From Flavobacteriales bacterium UBA7878 (GTDB lineage: Bacteria; Bacteroidota; Bacteroidia; Flavobacteriales; Schleiferiaceae), in assembly GCA_002501205.1 (NCBI GenBank), contig DLRW01000072.1, forward strand, positions 1 through 5,312: DNA of 5,312 bases. The letters run 5' to 3'. Both the position numbers and the translations under genes were made by a program. Under the pieces are notes generated by a model, which was not told the DNA's origin, did not search any database, and saw only the letters and a program-made list of their open reading frames with translations. The number at the start of each line of letters is the position of its first letter. Position 1 is the stretch's first letter. Below are positions 1 to 4,851 of the stretch, piece after piece.

Positions 1-28
1 CGAGTTCCTGGCTAGTATGAACGGATAA
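1..28 (+). CDS. C-terminal end of an upstream gene (partial)
   Basis: An open frame enters from the left edge and reads EFLASMNG before a TAA at 26-28. That TAA shares one base with the ATG of the next gene (TAATG at 26-30), a common arrangement for translationally coupled genes, and the same junction is seen at 2586-2590. Only eight complete codons are visible, so neither the product nor the reality of the gene can be judged from this window. The case rests on the overlap geometry alone. Confidence 0.35.
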
Positions 29-585
29 TGGCTCTTAATCCTAAAAGCTATTGTGCCTATGTGCAGGACCTACCTGCAGATCATTTGCACCGCAAATACC
101 ACGATAGACAATACGGATTTCCCCTTGAAGATGACAATGCACTCTTTGGCCGCTTGATTTTAGAGATAAACCAGGCGGGCCTTAGCTGGATCACCATTCT
201 TAAGAAGCAGGATAATTTTAAGGCGGCTTTCGCCGGATATGACATCAATACTGTAGCTGCCTTTGATGAAGAAGATGAGGCTCGTTTACTTAGTGATGCC
301 GGGATTATTCGCAATCGACTTAAGATTAAAGCTGCGATATACAATGCCCAAGCTATTCAGAAAATTCAATCCGAATACGGAAGCTTTAAGCAATGGCTGC
401 TTAATCAAGGCGAACAGGATATCAAGGCTTGGGTAAAGCTCTTCAAGCAACATTTCAAGTTTACCGGCCCCGAAATCGTCAATGAATTTCTGATGAGTAG
501 CGGTTTTAAAGCAGGCGCTCACGATCCGGAATGCACTTGCTATAAGCTGGCCAAAGCTGAAATCAAGGAGCATTACGGCCGCTAA
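28..585 (+). CDS. tag: DNA-3-methyladenine glycosylase I
   Basis: This cytoplasmic base-excision repair enzyme hydrolyses the N-glycosidic bond of 3-methyladenine in alkylated DNA. The 185-residue length is normal for the family (E. coli Tag is 187). The YHDRQYG segment (24-30) corresponds to YHDNEWG in E. coli Tag, and LEINQAGLSWITILKK (45-60) holds the base-recognition Glu46 and the pocket Trp54. FKFTG comes later, followed by HDPECTCY near the C terminus. The four expected zinc ligands are all present: Cys9, His25, His165 and Cys169. One difference from E. coli is Tyr29 where the WG tryptophan normally lies; I believe this is common in Bacteroidota relatives. The ATG at 28 puts Cys9 at the usual distance from the N terminus and overlaps the preceding stop, suggesting coupling. 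The stop overlaps the convergent queE stop by 4 bp. Confidence 0.94.
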   Translation: MALNPKSYCAYVQDLPADHLHRKYHDRQYGFPLEDDNALFGRLILEINQAGLSWITILKKQDNFKAAFAGYDINTVAAFDEEDEARLLSDAGIIRNRLKIKAAIYNAQAIQKIQSEYGSFKQWLLNQGEQDIKAWVKLFKQHFKFTGPEIVNEFLMSSGFKAGAHDPECTCYKLAKAEIKEHYGR

Positions 586-1211
586 GGAATACCAATGTAT
601 TTATGGGTTTGCAGCGAAATTTGCCACTGAGGGTTGGCCATTACATATTCGCTAATCTTGGGTAGCATTTGCTCTCTTTTACTCCATTCGGGTTGTAAAA
701 AAAGCTTACAATCGGGCGATACCCTTGCAGCATGCTCTTCAGCCCATTTAAAATCGTGATTATTAAAAACGATCACCTTCAATTCATGGGCTTGCTCATA
801 AACCTCGGCTACCGGGGGTTTTGTTTTCTTGGGAGAAAGACAAATCCAATCCCATGTACCACTTAGCGGATAGGCACCGGAGGTTTCGATATGCACCTGC
901 AATCCTTTCGCTTTTAAAGCTTTGGTAATAGGTCCCATATTCCAGGTTAAGGGCTCTCCTCCGGTAATTACCACCGTATTCGAATAATGCGCTGCATTTT
1001 CTACCACCTGCTCAATAGCGGTAGGCGGATGCAAATCTGCATTCCAGCTTTCTTTCACATCACACCAATGGCAACCTACATCACATCCACCAATGCGAAT
1101 AAAATAGGCGGCCTTACCGGTATGGTATCCCTCGCCCTGTATAGTATAAAACTCTTCCATTAAAGGAAGCATGGTTCCTGCTTCTACTTGAGCCTTAATC
1201 GCTGCATCCAT
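582..1211 (-). CDS. queE: 7-carboxy-7-deazaguanine synthase (radical SAM)
   Basis: QueE converts 6-carboxy-5,6,7,8-tetrahydropterin to 7-carboxy-7-deazaguanine, the ring-contraction step on the way to preQ0 and queuosine in tRNA. It needs a [4Fe-4S] cluster, SAM and Mg2+. From the ATG at 1211 the protein has 209 residues. EEFYTIQGEG lies near the N terminus. The cluster motif is C43-x3-C47-x2-C50, the standard radical-SAM spacing rather than the long insertion of E. coli QueE. TGGEP (83-87) contributes to SAM binding, and IETSG, LSPKK, LQPEWS and the C-terminal QTHKY follow, all typical of this family. The frame stays open upstream to a TTG at 1250, but I chose the ATG at 1211: the extra 13 codons do not resemble family N termini, and a promoter -7 box lies inside them. 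No other queuosine gene is in the window. Confidence 0.93.
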   Translation of the reverse strand: MDAAIKAQVEAGTMLPLMEEFYTIQGEGYHTGKAAYFIRIGGCDVGCHWCDVKESWNADLHPPTAIEQVVENAAHYSNTVVITGGEPLTWNMGPITKALKAKGLQVHIETSGAYPLSGTWDWICLSPKKTKPPVAEVYEQAHELKVIVFNNHDFKWAEEHAARVSPDCKLFLQPEWSKREQMLPKISEYVMANPQWQISLQTHKYIGIP

Positions 1212-1215
1212 GCTG

Positions 1216-1245
1216 CAAAAGTATTTCTTAATACTGGCATAGCAA
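1216..1245 (-). promoter_or_regulatory. Bacteroidota-type promoter of queE
   Basis: On the minus strand, TACTTTTG (1223 down to 1216) matches the phylum's -7 consensus TAnnTTTG exactly. A TTG (1245 down to 1243) lies 19 nt upstream, within the usual spacing for the -33 element. The -7 box ends only 4 nt before the ATG at 1211, so transcription should begin at or very near that codon and give a leaderless or almost leaderless mRNA. A start at the next Met codon, at 1172, with a leader of roughly 40 nt is the alternative. This is a sequence match only, with no expression evidence. Confidence 0.6.
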
Positions 1246-1279
1246 GGCAAAGAAAACGCTCATAACAGAAAGCTATCAG

Positions 1280-1309
1280 TTGAGGCTCAAATCCTAAAAA
1301 AATCCTAAA
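1280..1309. repeat. Short palindrome and 11-nt-spaced direct repeat in the divergent spacer
   Basis: Between queE and the gene at 1383, TTGAG-g-CTCAA (1280-1290) is an 11-bp inverted repeat. It is followed at once by two copies of ATCCTAAA (1291-1298 and 1302-1309), 11 nt apart, about one helical turn. The position upstream of both divergent genes would suit a regulator binding site, but the elements are short and AT-rich, so chance is a real alternative. I found no exact TAnnTTTG for the rightward gene in this spacer. Confidence 0.25.
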
Positions 1310-1382
1310 GCCACTAATCTGAGCTCCTTGAATGTAATTATTGGTGTCATACCAGTACTAACAGCATAGAAAACTAAAAAAC

Positions 1383-1727
1383 ATGAAATCACTTAAAATC
1401 TTCTTCTTGGCTTTATGCCTAAGTACCGGTACCGCATTTGCTGGGAACGACAGCTTAAGCACCGAACAGAAAGTTCAAAATCAAATTGCCAACCAAATCA
1501 GTTCCCGTTTTCAAATACCTTCTGAACTGGTAGGGCAAATGCATGATGAGCAAGCCCTGGTGCAAGTAGAGGTTGGTAAAAACCATCAATTAAAAGTAAT
1601 ATCTGTTGACTGTGGTAATGGAGTTGCTGATTTACTCTTAAAGAAAGCATTGGAAAAACTGACTATATATCTACCCGAGGATTCAGAAGGTCAGAGCTAC
1701 GAGCTTTTATTAAATCTTCGCTATTAA
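1383..1727 (+). CDS. Small exported protein, TonB C-terminal-like (hypothetical)
   Basis: This 114-residue protein has a clear Sec signal peptide: Lys at 2 and 5, a hydrophobic core at 6-17, and a probable cleavage after AFA at 20. The mature part is about 94 residues. Its pattern resembles small Bacteroidota periplasmic proteins built like the TonB C-terminal domain: a helical lead-in (27-43), FQIP, then beta strands around LVQVEVGKNHQLKVISV (59-75), a helix around VADLLLKKALEKL (81-93), and a last strand YELLLNLRY. This is a resemblance in fold pattern and I assign no function. There is no TonB membrane anchor or proline-rich spacer, so it is not an energy transducer. A single Cys (77) remains after cleavage. 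It is divergent from queE, and the terminator right behind it implies a monocistronic transcript. The ATG at 1383 is the only start that retains the signal peptide. Confidence 0.8.
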   Translation: MKSLKIFFLALCLSTGTAFAGNDSLSTEQKVQNQIANQISSRFQIPSELVGQMHDEQALVQVEVGKNHQLKVISVDCGNGVADLLLKKALEKLTIYLPEDSEGQSYELLLNLRY

Positions 1728-1738
1728 GATCAATAATT

Positions 1739-1780
1739 AAGGAGGAGCACAATTTTGCATGCCCCTCCTTTTTAATTTTG
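1739..1780 (+). terminator. Rho-independent terminator after the small exported protein
   Basis: The stem AAGGAGG (1739-1745) pairs with CCTCCTT (1764-1770). Past one A/C mismatch it can extend inward by GCA (1747-1749) with TGC (1760-1762), leaving a 10-nt loop. A T-rich tail follows, from the end of the stem to TTTTAATTTT at about 1779. It begins 11 nt after the stop at 1727. The tail is strongly T-rich only in the rightward direction, so it mainly ends transcription of the gene at 1383. Part of the tail also reads as a -7 promoter element (listed separately). Confidence 0.78.
1773..1780 (+). promoter_or_regulatory. Candidate -7 element for the AIM24-family operon
   Basis: TAATTTTG fits TAnnTTTG exactly and ends 13 nt before the ATG at 1794, a suitable distance for a short leader. 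The nearest upstream TTG (1755-1757, in the terminator loop region) is only 15 nt away, shorter than the usual spacing, so the -33 half is weak. The element lies inside the T-rich tail of the terminator. A promoter is expected here because the terminator cuts the operon off from the gene before it. Confidence 0.4.
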
Positions 1781-1793
1781 AATAAAACCGAAT

Positions 1794-2588
1794 ATGAAAG
1801 CACACGAAATAGATTACCGCCTCATTGGTGAAGAAATGCAGGCGGTAGAAATAGAACTCGACCCTCAGGAAACCGCGATTGCCGAGGCCGGGAGCATGAT
1901 GATGATGGAAGATGGCATTGCCATGGAAACCATATTTGGCGATGGTTCTGGATCCAACGATAGTTTCTTTGGTAAGGTTTGGAATGCCGGGAAACGAGCC
2001 CTTACTGGCGAAGGCCTTTTTATGACCGCCTATAGCAATCAAGGTATGGGTAAAAAGAAAGTATACTTTGCCTCCCCATATCCGGGTAAAATTATTCCCT
2101 TCCACCTGGGAGAAGAAGGTGGAAAAATCATTTGCCAAAAAGATGCATTCCTCTGTGCCGCACAGGGAGTAAGTGTGAGCTTGGAATTCCGCAAGAAATT
2201 AGGCGTGGGCTTTTTTGGAGGTGAAGGCTTTATCATGCAAAAGCTGGAAGGCGATGGCATGGCTTTTTTACATGCCGGCGGAACCATTATCGAAAAAACA
2301 TTAGCTCCGGGAGAAAGCTTAAGGGTGGACACCGGTTGTTTAGTGGCTTTTGCGCCTAGCGTTGACTACGACATTCAATTTATTGGCGGGCTTAAAAACA
2401 GTCTTTTTGGTGGTGAAGGATTCTTTTTTGCCCAATTAAAAGGGCCAGGTAAGGTTTTCATACAATCTTTGCCTTTTAGTCGATTGGCCGATCGAATTAT
2501 TGCCTCTGCTCCCCGAGTAGGTGGAAGCCGCAAAGGAGAAGGTAGTATCTTAGGCGGCCTCGGAGACTTATTAGACGGAGATAATTAA
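1794..2588 (+). CDS. AIM24/TIGR00266-family protein (PF01987, DUF124)
   Basis: This 264-residue protein belongs to a widespread bacterial family related to yeast AIM24, with a TRAP-like beta-sandwich fold. Its biochemical role is not established. Recognisable features are EAGSMMMMEDGI (31-42), typical of the family N terminus, and three similar glycine-rich segments: TGEGLF (71-76), FGGEGFIMQKLEG (141-153) and FGGEGFFFAQLKG (205-217). The DTGCLVAF segment (179-186) is also characteristic. A flexible Gly/Ser-rich tail (from about 240) ends in acidic residues, a layout often seen in the family. There is no signal peptide or membrane segment, so it should be cytoplasmic. The length is typical and the frame intact. 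The ATG at 1794 lies just past the terminator and candidate -7 box, and no Shine-Dalgarno is evident. Its TAA overlaps the next gene's ATG by one base, so the two are probably co-translated. Confidence 0.9.
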   Translation: MKAHEIDYRLIGEEMQAVEIELDPQETAIAEAGSMMMMEDGIAMETIFGDGSGSNDSFFGKVWNAGKRALTGEGLFMTAYSNQGMGKKKVYFASPYPGKIIPFHLGEEGGKIICQKDAFLCAAQGVSVSLEFRKKLGVGFFGGEGFIMQKLEGDGMAFLHAGGTIIEKTLAPGESLRVDTGCLVAFAPSVDYDIQFIGGLKNSLFGGEGFFFAQLKGPGKVFIQSLPFSRLADRIIASAPRVGGSRKGEGSILGGLGDLLDGDN

Positions 2589-3082
2589 TGCTACGAAAGA
2601 CCCTATTATTCAGTTTATTCCTTTTTGTTTCACAGCTTCAAGCTCAGACCGAGGCCGACTTCGAAAAGTTTGGCGCCGGTATTTTCAGCTTGATTAGCGA
2701 TACCGGATCTTATCCTCATTTGGAGTATATCCGCATTAAAAGCTGGAAGCAACTGATAGACGAGCAAGATTTAGAATCGGCCGAAAAAGAAGAGTGGAAA
2801 CTTCGCATCCAGGATTCCTATGCCAATGAAAAAATCGAGTTTGAAAAAAAGTTAGGACTTCTTGTTCAAGAATATCGTGATGCCAGTTTAAAAGGCGCCG
2901 AATTCACTTTTCTTGAAAGCGGTTATGCTCCACATCCCAAATGGAAAAACTGGTACCAATGTTATTTGCGCTTTGGATTTGAGCATGAAGGAGTACAAAC
3001 CATGGTTGATCTCAACTACGAGCTCTATTACAATGGCAAGGGTCTGCTCTTTATCGGCACCCGAATCGACGAAGATTTCTAG
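2588..3082 (+). CDS. Exported protein of unknown function
   Basis: I do not recognise this 164-residue protein. It starts with a good signal peptide: Arg3 and Lys4, a strongly hydrophobic stretch at 6-15, and a probable cleavage after LQA at 19. The mature protein is therefore expected in the periplasm or outside the cell. No lipobox cysteine is present. After cleavage it is rich in charged and aromatic residues: a helical charged region at about 50-100, then a probable beta-rich C-terminal part with LRFGFEHEG (127-135), DLNYELYYNGKGLLFIG (141-157) and an acidic end, DEDF. A single Cys (125) remains. The ATG at 2588 overlaps the previous stop (TAATG), and it is the start that gives a full signal peptide. 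It probably shares a transcript with the AIM24-family gene, although that protein looks cytoplasmic. Its stop overlaps the convergent pcm stop. Confidence 0.82.
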   Translation: MLRKTLLFSLFLFVSQLQAQTEADFEKFGAGIFSLISDTGSYPHLEYIRIKSWKQLIDEQDLESAEKEEWKLRIQDSYANEKIEFEKKLGLLVQEYRDASLKGAEFTFLESGYAPHPKWKNWYQCYLRFGFEHEGVQTMVDLNYELYYNGKGLLFIGTRIDEDF

Positions 3083-3720
3083 TGATTTTTATCGTGCAGC
3101 ATGGGTACAAAACGGAAGTCCCCATGATCCTGTAATTCAAAGTCCTTTTCCGTTTGGCGGATGAGGACTTTCATTTTTTGCACATTGGTTCCTACGGGAA
3201 TTACTAATCGGCCACCTACTTTAAGCTGCTGCAAGAGGGCTTTGGGAATTTCGGGAGCGCCGGCAGTTACTATAATCCCGTCGAAGGGTCCATGATTAGG
3301 CAAACCGGCATAGCCATCTCCATATTTGCAATAAAGCGTATAGCCTAGCTTTTGCAATAAGGGACGTGTCGCATCAAAAAGCTCCTTTTGTCTTTCAATG
3401 CTGTAAACTTTCATCCCCATTTCGCAGAGCACTGCAGCCTGATACCCACTTCCGGTGCCAACTTCCAAAACCTTTTGCCCCGGGCTAAGAGCCAGTTTTT
3501 CAGATTGAAAGGCAACGGTATAAGGTTGTGAAATGGTTTGGCCGGCGGCAATTGGAAATGCCTGGTCCTGATATGCGAATTCTTCGAAACTGGAATCGAT
3601 AAACAAGTGACGCGGAACTTTTCCGATCGCCTTTAAAACTTCTCGGTCGCGTATGCCCTTCTCAATTAAGAGCTTCACCAATTTATTGCGTTTGCCGCGA
3701 TGTCGTGCTAAATCTCCCAC
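3079..3720 (-). CDS. pcm: Protein-L-isoaspartate O-methyltransferase
   Basis: PIMT uses S-adenosylmethionine to methylate isoaspartyl residues formed in ageing proteins and so starts their repair to aspartate; it acts in the cytoplasm. The 213-residue length is normal (E. coli Pcm is 208). Motifs in order are PRHLFI (36-41), the substrate-side loop GQTISQPY (60-67), SAM-binding motif I VLEVGTGSGYQ (84-94), YSIER ending at 110 (acidic Glu for the SAM ribose), GDGY (134-137), FDGIIVTAGAP (146-156), and LKVGGRLVIPVG (166-177). The C terminus reads FVPMLHD, somewhat unlike the common FVPLxG ending. The start is a GTG at 3720: no other start lies upstream before an in-frame TAG at 3735-3733, and RHRGKR then falls where relatives have RHKGxR. 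It is divergent from the oxidoreductase gene and convergent with the gene at 2588. Confidence 0.94.
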   Translation of the reverse strand: MGDLARHRGKRNKLVKLLIEKGIRDREVLKAIGKVPRHLFIDSSFEEFAYQDQAFPIAAGQTISQPYTVAFQSEKLALSPGQKVLEVGTGSGYQAAVLCEMGMKVYSIERQKELFDATRPLLQKLGYTLYCKYGDGYAGLPNHGPFDGIIVTAGAPEIPKALLQQLKVGGRLVIPVGTNVQKMKVLIRQTEKDFELQDHGDFRFVPMLHDKNH

Positions 3721-3738
3721 TCCACAAAAATCCTAATT

Positions 3739-3745
3739 CCCCCCC
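3739..3745. repeat. Seven-base C tract (G on the pcm strand)
   Basis: A run of seven C lies 18 bp upstream of the pcm GTG, so it reads as seven G in the probable pcm leader or promoter. It is the longest G/C homopolymer I noticed and sits in an otherwise AT-rich spacer. Such runs can slip during replication and are also common sites of sequencing indels. No coding frame passes through it. Confidence 0.5.
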
Positions 3746-3751
3746 GAAGAA

Positions 3752-3798
3752 ATTTCATTGATTTATAAAAATAAACAGCTTTTTGTGAACAGTTCCAA
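3752..3798 (-). promoter_or_regulatory. Weak candidate promoter for pcm
   Basis: On the minus strand, TATTTTTA lies in the AT-rich stretch around 3765-3775 and differs from TAnnTTTG only at the last base. A TTG lies 22 nt upstream of it (around 3795-3798). Distance to the GTG at 3720 would give a leader of about 40 nt. The match is imperfect, so this is the best candidate found and no more than that. Confidence 0.22.
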
Positions 3799-3831
3799 GA
3801 GCCTGCATCCGAACAAGTGAAAGCCTTACCT

Positions 3832-3839
3832 TACCTTTG
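3832..3839 (+). promoter_or_regulatory. Candidate -7 element for the oxidoreductase-lipoprotein operon
   Basis: TACCTTTG matches TAnnTTTG exactly and ends 16 nt before the ATG at 3856, implying a leader of roughly 10 nt. There is no TTG at the usual distance upstream (about 17-23 nt), so the -33 half is not supported. The box lies within a short duplication of TTACC (3826-3830 and 3831-3835). Confidence 0.45.
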
Positions 3840-3855
3840 AGGCAGAATTAGAAGC

Positions 3856-4842
3856 ATGTTAAAAATCGGAGTTTTAGGTGCCGGGCACCTTGGGAAAATT
3901 CACTTGAAATGTATTCAGAATTTAGCTGAAGTATACCATCTCGTAGGATTTTATGACCCGGATGCACAAAGGGCTCAGATTGTGAGTGAAGAATTAGGCG
4001 TTCCAGCCTATACTGATATGGATGCCTTAATGGATGCCGCTGATGTAGTAGACATCGTGACCCCTACCCTTAATCACTTCGACTTAGGAGTTAAGGCCGC
4101 TCGAAAGGTGAAGCATTTCTTCATTGAAAAACCCATTACCGAAACTCCGGAGCAAGCCCGTGAGCTAATTAAGCTGAGCGAAGAAGCAGGCGTAAAAGCG
4201 CAGGTTGGTCATGTGGAAAGGTTTAACCCTGCCTATCAATCGGTGCAAGATCAGATTCAGAATCCCATGTTTATCGAAACACATCGCCTGGCTGAATTTA
4301 ATCCTCGCGGTACAGATGTTCCGGTAGTTTTAGACCTCATGATTCACGATTTGGATATTGTTTTACATGCGGTTAAATCCAATGTGCGGAAAATTTCCGC
4401 CAGTGGAGTAGCAGTTTTAAGTGACAGTCCGGACATTGCCAATGCCCGCATCGAATTCGATAATGGTTGTGTGGCCAATCTTACGGCCAGTCGCATTTCC
4501 TTAAAAAACATGCGTAAGACCCGTATCTTCCAGAGAGATGCCTATATCACGGTAGATTTTCTGGAAAAGAAAAGCGAACTCATTCGAATGAAAAACGAAA
4601 TAGATATGGAAGATCCCTATGCTATGATCATGGATTTAGGGGATGGAAAGAAGAAACAAATCTATTTTGAACAACCAGAATGCGCTCCAATCAACGCTAT
4701 TCAAGAAGAATTACATTCTTTTGCATCCGCAATCAATAAAAAAGAGGAAGTGAGCGTTAGTCTTGAAGATGGATATCGTGCCTTGCAAGTGGCCCATGAA
4801 ATCCTTCACAAGATCGAACTAAACCTCAACCTCATTGCGTAA
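3856..4842 (+). CDS. Gfo/Idh/MocA-family oxidoreductase
   Basis: This is a cytoplasmic NAD(P)-dependent dehydrogenase of the family that acts on sugars, inositols and nucleotide sugars. The Rossmann domain (1-120) opens with GVLGAGHLG (5-13), and an acidic residue after the second strand (YDPD, 33-36) is placed to bind the adenosine ribose. EKPI (91-94) carries the catalytic-motif Lys92. The C-terminal domain starts with GHVERFNP (118-125) and has DLMIHDLDI (160-168), where Asp160 and His164 match the usual active-site pair. GHVERFNP and HDLDI remind me of UDP-N-acetylglucosamine 3-dehydrogenase (GnnA) of lipid A synthesis, but no GnnB aminotransferase or lpx gene is nearby, so the substrate stays open. 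The 328-residue length is normal. The gene ends in tandem stops (TAATAG) and is 9 bp from the lipoprotein gene, a likely operon. Confidence 0.9.
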   Translation: MLKIGVLGAGHLGKIHLKCIQNLAEVYHLVGFYDPDAQRAQIVSEELGVPAYTDMDALMDAADVVDIVTPTLNHFDLGVKAARKVKHFFIEKPITETPEQARELIKLSEEAGVKAQVGHVERFNPAYQSVQDQIQNPMFIETHRLAEFNPRGTDVPVVLDLMIHDLDIVLHAVKSNVRKISASGVAVLSDSPDIANARIEFDNGCVANLTASRISLKNMRKTRIFQRDAYITVDFLEKKSELIRMKNEIDMEDPYAMIMDLGDGKKKQIYFEQPECAPINAIQEELHSFASAINKKEEVSVSLEDGYRALQVAHEILHKIELNLNLIA

Positions 4843-4851
4843 TAGCAAGAG

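Noticed and set aside
81..573. Two minus-strand open frames opposite tag
   Set aside because: They lie wholly within tag, which has all its family motifs, and their translations are compositionally odd with no motif.
1212..1250. N-terminal extension of queE to a TTG at 1250
   Set aside because: The extra 13 residues do not look like QueE N termini, the start is a rare TTG, and a full promoter match lies within it. The ATG at 1211 fits better.
1251..1382. preQ1 riboswitch or other structured leader near queE
   Set aside because: The predicted queE transcript starts at about its ATG, and I see no preQ1-like pseudoknot sequence in the spacer.
1737..2138. Minus-strand open frame of 133 codons
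   Set aside because: It runs antisense to the AIM24-family gene and through the terminator hairpin. Its translation has no recognisable domain, so it is a shadow of the real gene.
2039..2332. Minus-strand open frame of 97 codons inside the AIM24-family gene
   Set aside because: It is antisense to a well-supported gene, and its translation shows no domain or export signal.
2913..3164. Plus-strand open frame of 83 codons
   Set aside because: It is out of frame across the end of the exported protein gene and then antisense to pcm. Both overlapped genes are better supported.
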